Origin: Enterovirga sp.
GTDB taxonomy: Bacteria; Pseudomonadota; Alphaproteobacteria; Rhizobiales; Beijerinckiaceae
Length of the DNA stretch: 7,692 nucleotides
Reading direction: 5' to 3'
Assembly: GCA_028290385.1 (NCBI GenBank)
Contig: JAQGJZ010000331.1
Location: forward strand, 1 to 7,692
A model generated the notes under the pieces. The model had not been told where the DNA came from, ran no database searches, and saw only the letters and a list, made by a program, of their open reading frames with translations. Positions 1 through 5,845 of the stretch are shown here, piece after piece. A program made the position numbers and the translations under genes. Positions within the stretch are counted from its first letter, which is position 1. Each line of letters begins with the position of its first letter.

Positions 1-317
1 CGGCGCATGCCGTCGGCCCCCTCGGCTTCGGCCAGCAGGGCGGCGCGCTCCTTGTCCGCGGCCAGCACCACCTCGAGCAGCGTTTCCGGCCCGCCCGGCG
101 CTTCCTGCGACACGGCGCCGATGCGCACGCCACGCGGCAGCGCGACGGCGCCACCCTCGCCCGCGATCTCGCCGAGGATCAGCCGGAACAGGGTCGTCTT
201 GCCGGCGCCGTTGCGGCCGACGAGGCCGACGCGGGCGCCGGTGGGCAGGGCAACCGTCGCGCGGTCGAGCAGGAGCCGCTCGCCGATGCGATAGGTCAGC
301 TCATTGAGGTGCAGCAT
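1..317 (-). CDS. ABC-F family ATPase, N-terminal part (cut by left edge)
   Basis: The first 105 codons of a minus-strand gene are present; the rest lies left of the window. Translation begins MLHLNELTYRIGERLLL, the usual opening of Uup/EttA-like ABC-F proteins. Walker A is seen as GRNGAGKT at residues 34-41, followed by TLFRLILGEI and a Q-loop glutamine near residue 71 in GAVSQEA. A region rich in Ala, Glu and Leu begins around residue 80. ABC-F proteins carry two ATPase domains on one chain and no membrane domain. Known members act on the ribosome, in translation factor or antibiotic-protection roles, rather than in transport. The ATG at 317 fits the family N-terminus, but I see no clear Shine-Dalgarno sequence before it. 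The gene is divergent from the oxidoreductase gene across a 119-base gap. The ABC-F family call is firm. The subfamily cannot be assigned because the linker and second ATPase domain are missing. Confidence 0.88.
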   Translation of the reverse strand, partial: MLHLNELTYRIGERLLLDRATVALPTGARVGLVGRNGAGKTTLFRLILGEIAGEGGAVALPRGVRIGAVSQEAPGGPETLLEVVLAADKERAALLAEAEGADGMR

Positions 318-436
318 GCGGGCGTTGTGGCGATTGCCGGCCGCGGGGGCAAGACCGGCGTGGCCTCGACCCGGACTCCGCGCCTCGCTATTGAGCCCCG
401 GGCCCGATGCGGGCGGAGGCGGGAAGAGCGGGCTGG

Positions 437-1435
437 ATGAGTTCGGCAGAAGACAGGTCCGGCCCACGGGTCGCGGTGGTCGGGTGCGGCCGCTGGGGGC
501 GCAATCACGTCCGCAACTATGCCGAGCTCGGGGCGCTGGCCGGGGTGGTCGATGCCGACCCGGCCCTCGCGGCCGAGCAGGCCGGCCGCTTCGGCGTGCC
601 GGCGCTGTCCTTCGAGCAGGCCCTGCAGGATCCCGGCATCGCGGGGCTGGTTTTTGCGCTGCCGCCCGCCCAAAACCTGCCGCTCGGCCTCCAGGCTCTC
701 GCGGCCGGCAAGCACCTCTTCGTCGAAAAGCCGCTCGCGCTGTCGGTCGCGGATGGCGAGCAGCTTTGCGCTGCGGCGGAACGGCACGGCCGCGTGCTGA
801 TGGTCGGCCACATCCTGCAATATCACCCGGCCTTCGTCGAACTCGCCCGCCTGGTCGGCGCGGGCAGGCTCGGGCGGATCCTGTCCATCGTGTCGACGCG
901 GCTCGATCTCGGCGCGATCCGGCGGCAGGAGGATGCCCTCTGGGCGCTGGCGCCGCACGATGTCTCCATGGTGCTCGCCCTGATCGGGGAGGAGCCGGAC
1001 GACGTGCAGGCCTTCGGAACCTACCAGACCCATCCCGCCATCGCGGACACGACAACCGTCGCGCTCGCGTTCCCGGGGGGCGCCTCGGCCGAGATCCGAT
1101 CCTCCTGGCTGCATCCCTATAAGGAGCAGCGGCTCGTGGTCGTCGGCTCGGACGCCATGGCGGTGTTCGATGATCGGGAGCCCTGGGAGCGCAAGCTCGT
1201 GCTCCACCCCTACGCCATCACCGAAACCGGCGGGACGGCCCTGGTGGAGCGCCCGGAGCCGCAGAGCCTCGCGGTCGAACAGGGCGAGCCGCTTCGGCTC
1301 GAATGCCGGCAGTTTCTCGACAGCATCGGGTCGGCAGGTTCGCCCAAGACCGACGGGCGCGAGGGGTTGCGCGTGCTGCGTGTTCTCGAAGTTGCGAGCG
1401 CCGCGCTGCTTTCCCGTTACCAAGTAACGCGGTAG
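437..1435 (+). CDS. Gfo/Idh/MocA-family NAD(P)-dependent oxidoreductase
   Basis: A 332-residue protein with an N-terminal Rossmann fold: RVAVVGCGRWGRN with the dinucleotide-binding GCGRWG at residues 16-21, and an acidic VVDAD at the end of the second strand that suggests NAD(H). The family hallmark EKP is at 97-99; its lysine is catalytic in known members. VGHILQYHPAF follows, then WALAPHDVSM with a histidine at 174 in the usual catalytic region. The C-terminal half is the alpha/beta substrate domain. The EKPLAL, GHILQYHPAF and APHD pattern resembles the UDP-sugar 3-dehydrogenase branch (WlbA/WbpB/GnnA-like), which acts in amino-sugar synthesis for surface polysaccharide or lipid A. That assignment is inference, and an inositol or other sugar dehydrogenase is possible. 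I chose the ATG at 437 because the AG-rich GGGAAGAG at 421-428 lies 8 bases before it and the fold starts soon after. An in-frame ATG at 407 would add ten residues but has no good ribosome site. No aminotransferase or acetyltransferase partner is nearby. Confidence 0.9.
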   Translation: MSSAEDRSGPRVAVVGCGRWGRNHVRNYAELGALAGVVDADPALAAEQAGRFGVPALSFEQALQDPGIAGLVFALPPAQNLPLGLQALAAGKHLFVEKPLALSVADGEQLCAAAERHGRVLMVGHILQYHPAFVELARLVGAGRLGRILSIVSTRLDLGAIRRQEDALWALAPHDVSMVLALIGEEPDDVQAFGTYQTHPAIADTTTVALAFPGGASAEIRSSWLHPYKEQRLVVVGSDAMAVFDDREPWERKLVLHPYAITETGGTALVERPEPQSLAVEQGEPLRLECRQFLDSIGSAGSPKTDGREGLRVLRVLEVASAALLSRYQVTR

Positions 1436-1496
1436 CAAAGGCGCGGCGCTTGACTTCGGCAGGCTTTACGGCAGCCATGCCGGCCGGGGGAGTGGC

Positions 1497-2180
1497 ATGA
1501 ACCGTTTGTCTGGCATTCCGCTGTTCAAGGATGCGGAAATCGATCTGGTCCGCTTCGAGACACGCGTGCGCTGGCGGCATTTCTCGCCCGGCGAGATCCT
1601 GGTCGACTTCGACGACAGCTCCCGGGACGTTTTCTTCGTCGCCTCGGGCGACGTGCGGGTCCTTATTCGGACCCGGTCCGGCAAGGAGGTCATCCTCGGC
1701 GAGATGCGGGCCGGTTCGCTGTTCGGCGAACTCGCGGCGCTCGACGGGGTGAAGCGCTCGGCCAACGTCACGGCGCTGACCCGGGGCGAGGTCTGCGTGA
1801 TGTCGGCGCCCGTCTTCCAGGAGATCGTCTTCGCCGCTCCGACGGTCGCCGCGCGGGTGTTCCGTCTGCTGACGGGCCGCGTGCGCGAGCTCGACGCCCG
1901 CCTGATGGAGCAGACGGTGCTCGACCTTCGGCACCGGCTCTACTCGGAGCTGCTGCGCTTGTCGGTGCCGCGCCAGGGTAGCGAGACGGAGCGCGTGGTG
2001 ACCCCGCCGCCCTTCCACCACGTCCTCGCCGCCCGAATCGGCTGCCGGCGCGAGCAGGTCACGCGCGAGTTCACCAGCATGGACCAGGAGGGCCTGATCG
2101 AGCGCAGGCGCGGCGCCCTCGTGATCAAGCGGCCGGACCTGCTGCACCAGCGGGTGCAGGCGGCCCTGCGCGAGGAGTGA
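1497..2180 (+). CDS. Crp/Fnr-family transcriptional regulator
   Basis: A 227-residue regulator of normal Crp/Fnr length. Residues about 5-115 form a cyclic-nucleotide-binding beta-barrel: FSPGEILVDF at 29-38 and the VFFVASGDVRV strand pair. The phosphate-binding cassette reads FGELAALDG, then KRSANVTA, at 76-93. It keeps the Glu and the Arg-Ser pair that contact cAMP in E. coli Crp, so nucleotide binding is plausible. A dimerisation helix spans about 112-150. The C-terminal HTH_Crp domain follows, with the helix-turn-helix around 174-205 (LAARIGCRREQVTREF, then GLIERRRG). I see no cluster of N-terminal cysteines as in Fnr, which argues against an iron-sulphur oxygen sensor. GGGGGAG at 1486-1492 is the ribosome site, with a short 4-base spacer. 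The gene lies 61 bases after the oxidoreductase gene on the same strand and may be co-transcribed. Its targets cannot be told from the window. Confidence 0.93.
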   Translation: MNRLSGIPLFKDAEIDLVRFETRVRWRHFSPGEILVDFDDSSRDVFFVASGDVRVLIRTRSGKEVILGEMRAGSLFGELAALDGVKRSANVTALTRGEVCVMSAPVFQEIVFAAPTVAARVFRLLTGRVRELDARLMEQTVLDLRHRLYSELLRLSVPRQGSETERVVTPPPFHHVLAARIGCRREQVTREFTSMDQEGLIERRRGALVIKRPDLLHQRVQAALREE

Positions 2181-2181
2181 G

Positions 2182-2817
2182 TCAGGCCGGCCCGTAGGCC
2201 GCGAAGAACACCTGCAGGGCGGATTCGATCTCCCGGGCGATGGCGTCCTCCCCCATGTCGGTTTCCACGCCGAAGATCGCCCGGCGGAAAAGATTCACGG
2301 AGCACAGGCCGAGAAACTGCTCGGCCGCGACCTCGGTGCTGTCGATCCGCAGCCGCCCCGCCGCGACCTGCGCGTCCAGGTAGGCCTTGAGGCGGCGGAC
2401 GCCCGTGCGGGGGCCGGCCTCGTAGAAGGCCTGGCCGAAGCGGGGAAACTTGTCCGTCGCGCCGATGACCATGCGGATGGACGAGATGTGGTCCGGCTTC
2501 AGCATGGCGTTCAGGAAGCTGATCCCGAGCCGGCGCATCGCGGCGCGCACGTCGGGGTCGGTCTCGTCCAGCCGGAACAGCACCTCGGCGAGGCCAGCCT
2601 TCTCCTCCAGGGTAAGCGCCTCGAACAGCGCCTCCTTGGAATCGAAGTAGACGTACAGCGTCCCCTTTGAGACGCGCGCGGCCTTCGCGATCTCGCCCAT
2701 GCTGGCCCCATCGAAGCCGGCCGACAGGAAGACCCGGCGCGCCCCGTCGAGGATCTGGCGCCGCTTGCTGGTGTCGTTTCCGGAACTTTCAGTCTTGTCC
2801 AGCAGCGTCGTGCTCAT
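2182..2817 (-). CDS. TetR/AcrR-family transcriptional repressor, probable regulator of the adjacent efflux genes
   Basis: A 211-residue protein of normal TetR length. After a polar tail of about 18 residues, RRQILDGARRVFLSAGF opens the DNA-binding domain. The helix-turn-helix spans about residues 38-58, ending in the hallmark VSKGTLYVYFDSKEALF. The ligand/dimer domain follows; RFGQAFYEAGP and the later AAEQFLGL resemble the AefR-like C-terminal domain found in many efflux repressors. The gene is divergent from the EmrA/EmrB-type genes, and a perfect inverted repeat in between is its likely operator. Its own start codon lies only 18 bases from that repeat, so autorepression is likely. No strong ribosome site is seen (GGGA a few bases upstream at best). 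Its stop codon is one base from the stop of the convergent crp-like gene. The inducing ligand is unknown; a pump substrate is the usual case. Confidence 0.94.
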   Translation of the reverse strand: MSTTLLDKTESSGNDTSKRRQILDGARRVFLSAGFDGASMGEIAKAARVSKGTLYVYFDSKEALFEALTLEEKAGLAEVLFRLDETDPDVRAAMRRLGISFLNAMLKPDHISSIRMVIGATDKFPRFGQAFYEAGPRTGVRRLKAYLDAQVAAGRLRIDSTEVAAEQFLGLCSVNLFRRAIFGVETDMGEDAIAREIESALQVFFAAYGPA

Positions 2818-2835
2818 CAGGTCCCGCGCGATTCA

Positions 2836-2856
2836 TTGACCGAACCGTTCGGTCAA
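2836..2856. promoter_or_regulatory. Probable TetR operator: perfect 10+1+10 inverted repeat
   Basis: The left arm TTGACCGAAC (2836-2845) and right arm GTTCGGTCAA (2847-2856) are exact reverse complements around a single base, C2846. The ACCGAAC/GTTCGGT core is typical of operators bound by TetR-family repressors. It lies between the divergent tetR and emrA-like genes, 18 bases from the tetR start codon, and overlaps the -35 box and most of the spacer of the efflux promoter. Binding there would block the efflux promoter and probably tetR too. The repeat is seen directly; the bound protein is inferred from position. Confidence 0.85.
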
Positions 2857-2864
2857 CATATATG
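2836..2864 (+). promoter_or_regulatory. Sigma70-type promoter for the efflux operon
   Basis: The -35 box TTGACC (2836-2841) matches five of six consensus bases. A 17-base spacer leads to the -10 box TATATG (2859-2864), which matches four of six. This AT-rich patch stands out in very GC-rich surroundings. Transcription would start near 2871, giving a leader of about 50 bases before the emrA-like ATG. The operator covers the -35 box and most of the spacer, so repression by occlusion is expected. No comparably good leftward promoter for tetR was found. Confidence 0.7.
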
Positions 2865-2920
2865 AGCGTCGTCCCGAGGGGTCAAATCGGGCGCCGGCAC
2901 GGCTGGCAGGGAGATTGAGC

Positions 2921-4366
2921 ATGGTGCAATCCGGGCGCAAAGACCTGTCTGCGACGCCGGTGAGCGGTGCCCAGCACGAGGCGCCGGACGTGGCCCGTGG
3001 CTTTCAGCCCACCGCGCGGACCGACCCGGCCCGGGCTGTTCCGCCGGCCGCCCCCGACGGGGACGTGCCGTCCGCAGCGCCGCCCCCCGCGCGGCCGAAA
3101 GGGTCGCGCAAACGGTTGGTGCTGCTGGCTCTTCTCGCGATCGTGCTCCTGGTGGGCGGCTATTTTGGCTACGGCTGGTGGACGAACGGCCGCTTCTTTG
3201 TCTCGACGGACGACGCCTATGTCGGGGCGGACGTGACGGTGCTGGCCGCCAAGGCCTCCGGCTACGTGACCGCGGTCGTGGTCGAGAACAACCAGACCGT
3301 CCGGGCGGGCGACGTGATCGCCCGCATCGACGACGTCGATTACCGGCTCGCCCTGCAGGCGGCGCGCGACAAGGTCGCGACGCAGGCCGCCTCGGTCGAG
3401 CGCATCGGCCGCCAGATCCAGGCCGCGGAGGCGCAGGCGCGTCAGACCGAGCCGCAGATCGCGGCCGCGAAGGCCGATGCCGCCCGGGCCGCCGCGGATT
3501 ACGAGCGCCAAAGCCGGCTGTCGCAATCCGACTACACCTCCCGGGCGCGGCTCGAGCAGGCGCTCGCCGACCGCGACCGGACGGCCGCGAACGTGCAGGC
3601 AAGCGAGGCGGCGCTCGTGGCCGCCCGGGCCAATGTCGCGGTGCTGGCCGCCCAGAAGGGCGAGGCGGAGCGCGTCGCCGACGAGTATCGGACCGCTGCC
3701 GCGAGGGCGGAGCGCGACCTGTCCTTCACGGTGATCCGGGCGCCCGTCTCGGGCGTGCTCGGCAACCGCGCGGTCGAGGTCGGCGCCTACCTGCAGCCCG
3801 GCACCCGGCTCGCCGCCCTGGTTCCGCTCAACAGCGCCCGCGTGGACGCGAACTTCAAGGAAACGCAGCTCGCTAAGATCCACCCAGGGCAGAGGGTCGA
3901 GCTGGAGGTGGACGCCTATCCGGGCCACACCTTGGAGGGCCGCGTGGACAGCATCTCGCCGGCATCCGGTTCGCAGTTCAGCCTGCTCCCGCCCGAGAAC
4001 GCGACGGGCAACTTCACCAAGATCGTCCAGCGCGTGCCCGTGCGCATCAAGGTGCAGCAGGCCGAGGACGCCGTGCTCCGTCCCGGCATGTCCGTGGTCG
4101 TAAGGGTCGATACGCGCACAGGGGCCGCGCAGGCTGCTAGGTATTCACCATGGCGAGTGCAGCGCTCTCGACCCCGGCACCGGTGCCGGTCCCGGCCTCG
4201 AAACCGGCAGGGGAGGGGCGCAAGCTCTTCGCCTTTCTCTGCATGGTGTTCGGGATGTTCATGGCGATCCTGGACATCCAGATCGTCTCCGCCTCGCTCG
4301 CCGAGATCCAGGCCGGCATCTCCGCCTCGGCCGACGAGATCTCCTGGGTGCAGACGGCGTATCTGA
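2921..4366 (+). CDS. EmrA/HlyD-type membrane fusion protein of an efflux pump; 3' end apparently frameshifted
   Basis: Periplasmic adaptor linking an inner-membrane MFS pump to an outer-membrane channel. From the ATG at 2921 (AGGGAG at 2908-2913, 7-base spacer), residues 1-65 are a Pro/Ala-rich cytoplasmic tail ending in KGSRKR. One membrane helix follows at about 66-87. STDDAYV at 95-101 is the hallmark of EmrA-type adaptors. Next come the first half of the lipoyl/biotinyl-like domain (GYVTAVVVENNQTVRAGDVIARID), a long Ala/Gln/Arg-rich coiled coil at about 140-245, the second lipoyl half (VIRAPVSGVLGN) and a beta-barrel (VDANFKETQLAKIHPGQ). The conserved ending VQRVPVRIKV and RPGMSVVVRVDT reaches about residue 398, where relatives normally stop soon after. 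Here the frame stays open to 4366, giving 481 residues whose last ~75 are Arg/Pro/Ser-rich and lie out of frame over the pump gene. That tail looks non-native. A stop at 4138-4140 is reached if one base is added nearby. An in-frame TTG at 2915 is a less likely start. Confidence 0.85.
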   Translation: MVQSGRKDLSATPVSGAQHEAPDVARGFQPTARTDPARAVPPAAPDGDVPSAAPPPARPKGSRKRLVLLALLAIVLLVGGYFGYGWWTNGRFFVSTDDAYVGADVTVLAAKASGYVTAVVVENNQTVRAGDVIARIDDVDYRLALQAARDKVATQAASVERIGRQIQAAEAQARQTEPQIAAAKADAARAAADYERQSRLSQSDYTSRARLEQALADRDRTAANVQASEAALVAARANVAVLAAQKGEAERVADEYRTAAARAERDLSFTVIRAPVSGVLGNRAVEVGAYLQPGTRLAALVPLNSARVDANFKETQLAKIHPGQRVELEVDAYPGHTLEGRVDSISPASGSQFSLLPPENATGNFTKIVQRVPVRIKVQQAEDAVLRPGMSVVVRVDTRTGAAQAARYSPWRVQRSRPRHRCRSRPRNRQGRGASSSPFSAWCSGCSWRSWTSRSSPPRSPRSRPASPPRPTRSPGCRRRI

Positions 4367-5736
4367 TCGCCGAGGTCATCATGATCCCGCTCTCGGGCAC
4401 GCTGTCGCGTGTCCTGTCGACGCGGTGGATGTTCGTGATCTCCGCCGCCGGGTTCACGCTGATGAGCTTTATGTGCGCCACGGCCTCGTCCATCAACGAG
4501 ATGATCATCTACCGCGCGCTGCAGGGCTTTATCGGCGGCGGCATGATCCCGACCGTCTTCGCGTCGGCCTACACGGTGTTCCGGCCGGAGCAGCGCAACG
4601 TCGTGACGCCGATCATCGGCCTCGTCGCGACGCTCGCGCCGACCATTGGGCCCACGGTCGGCGGCTACCTCACGGACCTGTTCTCCTGGCACTGGCTGTT
4701 CCTGGTCAACATCGTGCCGGGCATCTTCGTCACGCTGACGACCTATTTCCTGGTCGATTTCGACGAGCCCCAACTCGACCTGTTCAAGAACTTCGATTGG
4801 ACCGGGCTCGGCCTCATGGCGGCCTTCCTCGGCTGCCTCGAATTCGTGCTCGAGGAGGGCCCGACGAACGACTGGTTCCAGGACGAATACATCCTGATCG
4901 GAACCGTCATCTGCGTCGGCGCCGGCTTCGGCTTCTTCTGGCGCATGTTCACGGCCCGGCAGCCGATCGTCGACCTTTACGCCTTCGGCAACCGCAACTT
5001 CGCGGGCGGTTGCGCCTTCAGCTTCGTCATGGGGATCGGGCTCTACGGCCTGACCTACCTCTACCCGGTCTATCTCGGCCGGGTGCGCGGCTACTCGGCC
5101 CTGCAGATCGGCGAGACGATGTTCGTCACCGGCATCTGCATGTTCCTGACCGCTCCCGTGATCGGCAAGCTGATGGGCAAGGTCGATCCGCGCGCCCTGA
5201 TGGCGGCCGGCTTCATCGGCTTCGGCCTCGGCACCTGGTGGGCGTCCTACATCACGAAGGACTGGGATTTCTGGGAGCTCCTGATCCCGCAGGTGCTGCG
5301 CGGCGTCTCGCTGATGATCTGCATGATTCCGATCAACAACATCGCGCTCGGCACGCTCTCGCCCGAGCGGATGAAGAACGCGTCCGGCCTGTTCAACCTG
5401 ACCCGCAACCTCGGCGGCGCTGTCGGCCTCGCGCTGATCAACACGATCCTGAACGACCGCTGGGACCTGCACCTGGCGCGCCTGCACGAGAAGGTCACCT
5501 GGAGCCGGGGCGTCGCGACGGAGACGCTGCAGACGATGACCGGCGCCTATGCGCGGCTCGGCTCGGATGCGGGCCTCGCGGGGCTGAAGACGCTGTCGAA
5601 CATCGTGCGGCAGCAGGCGCTGGTGATGTCCTTTGGGGACGTCTTCCTGATCATGACGTTCCTGTTCGGATCGCTCGCGCTGCTCACGCCCTTTATCCAA
5701 CGGCCGAAGGGGCCGGCCCCGGCCGATGCGCATTGA
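4150..5736 (+). CDS. EmrB/QacA-type (DHA2) multidrug efflux MFS transporter
   Basis: A 528-residue inner-membrane protein with a pattern fitting 14 transmembrane helices, the size and shape of the DHA2 drug:H+ antiporter family. After a Pro/Ala-rich N-terminal tail, helix 1 holds FMAILDIQIV with the membrane-embedded Asp at 42 expected in this family. The region after helix 2 (GTLSRVLSTRWMF, 83-95) is a degenerate motif A. RALQGFIGGGMIP at 122-134 is the motif B region with its Arg. Motif C, marking drug antiporters, is APTIGPTVGG at 163-172, followed by SWHWLFLVNIVPG. It would export toxic or hydrophobic compounds with the upstream EmrA-like adaptor. The start at 4150 has only AGG (4139-4141) as a weak ribosome site, so translational coupling to the adaptor gene is likely. 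Substrates cannot be predicted from sequence. Confidence 0.94.
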   Translation: MASAALSTPAPVPVPASKPAGEGRKLFAFLCMVFGMFMAILDIQIVSASLAEIQAGISASADEISWVQTAYLIAEVIMIPLSGTLSRVLSTRWMFVISAAGFTLMSFMCATASSINEMIIYRALQGFIGGGMIPTVFASAYTVFRPEQRNVVTPIIGLVATLAPTIGPTVGGYLTDLFSWHWLFLVNIVPGIFVTLTTYFLVDFDEPQLDLFKNFDWTGLGLMAAFLGCLEFVLEEGPTNDWFQDEYILIGTVICVGAGFGFFWRMFTARQPIVDLYAFGNRNFAGGCAFSFVMGIGLYGLTYLYPVYLGRVRGYSALQIGETMFVTGICMFLTAPVIGKLMGKVDPRALMAAGFIGFGLGTWWASYITKDWDFWELLIPQVLRGVSLMICMIPINNIALGTLSPERMKNASGLFNLTRNLGGAVGLALINTILNDRWDLHLARLHEKVTWSRGVATETLQTMTGAYARLGSDAGLAGLKTLSNIVRQQALVMSFGDVFLIMTFLFGSLALLTPFIQRPKGPAPADAH

Positions 5737-5845
5737 GCGCCCGAGGCGGCTTCGCTAGGGTCCGGCCCGAGCGGGCGCGAGGTTCACGGGTATCTTGGTC
5801 TTCAGGCGACGTTTGGCCGATCCGGCGACGGGCGGAGTCGGGGCG

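Noticed and set aside
318..436. Divergent promoter region between the ABC-F and oxidoreductase genes
   Set aside because: Promoters must exist here, but I could not find a convincing -35/-10 pair on either strand, so none is annotated.
407..436. Upstream ATG (407) as the start of the oxidoreductase
   Set aside because: No ribosome site precedes it, and the added residues (MRAEAGRAGW) are not part of the fold. The AG-rich stretch at 421-428 serves the ATG at 437 better.
296..1438. Long open frame on the minus strand opposite the oxidoreductase gene (about 380 codons)
   Set aside because: Its translation has no recognisable domain and is rich in Arg, Pro, Gly and His. It arises from the GC-rich third positions of the real plus-strand gene, which shows clear family motifs.
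1450..1478. TTGACT at 1450-1455 as the -35 box of a promoter for the crp-like gene
   Set aside because: The hexamer 17 bases later is AGCCAT, a poor -10 box, and nearby spacings are no better.
3916..5733. Very long open frame on the minus strand opposite the pump gene (about 605 codons)
   Set aside because: The product is Arg/Glu/His/Asp-rich low-complexity sequence with no motif, while the plus strand encodes an unmistakable MFS transporter. It is a composition shadow.
5737..5778. Inverted repeat GCGCCCG (5737-5743) with CGGGCGC (5772-5778) after the pump gene as a terminator
   Set aside because: The loop is 28 bases long and no T-tract follows. The nested GCCC/GGGC hairpin has only four pairs. 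It is not strong enough to call as an intrinsic terminator.
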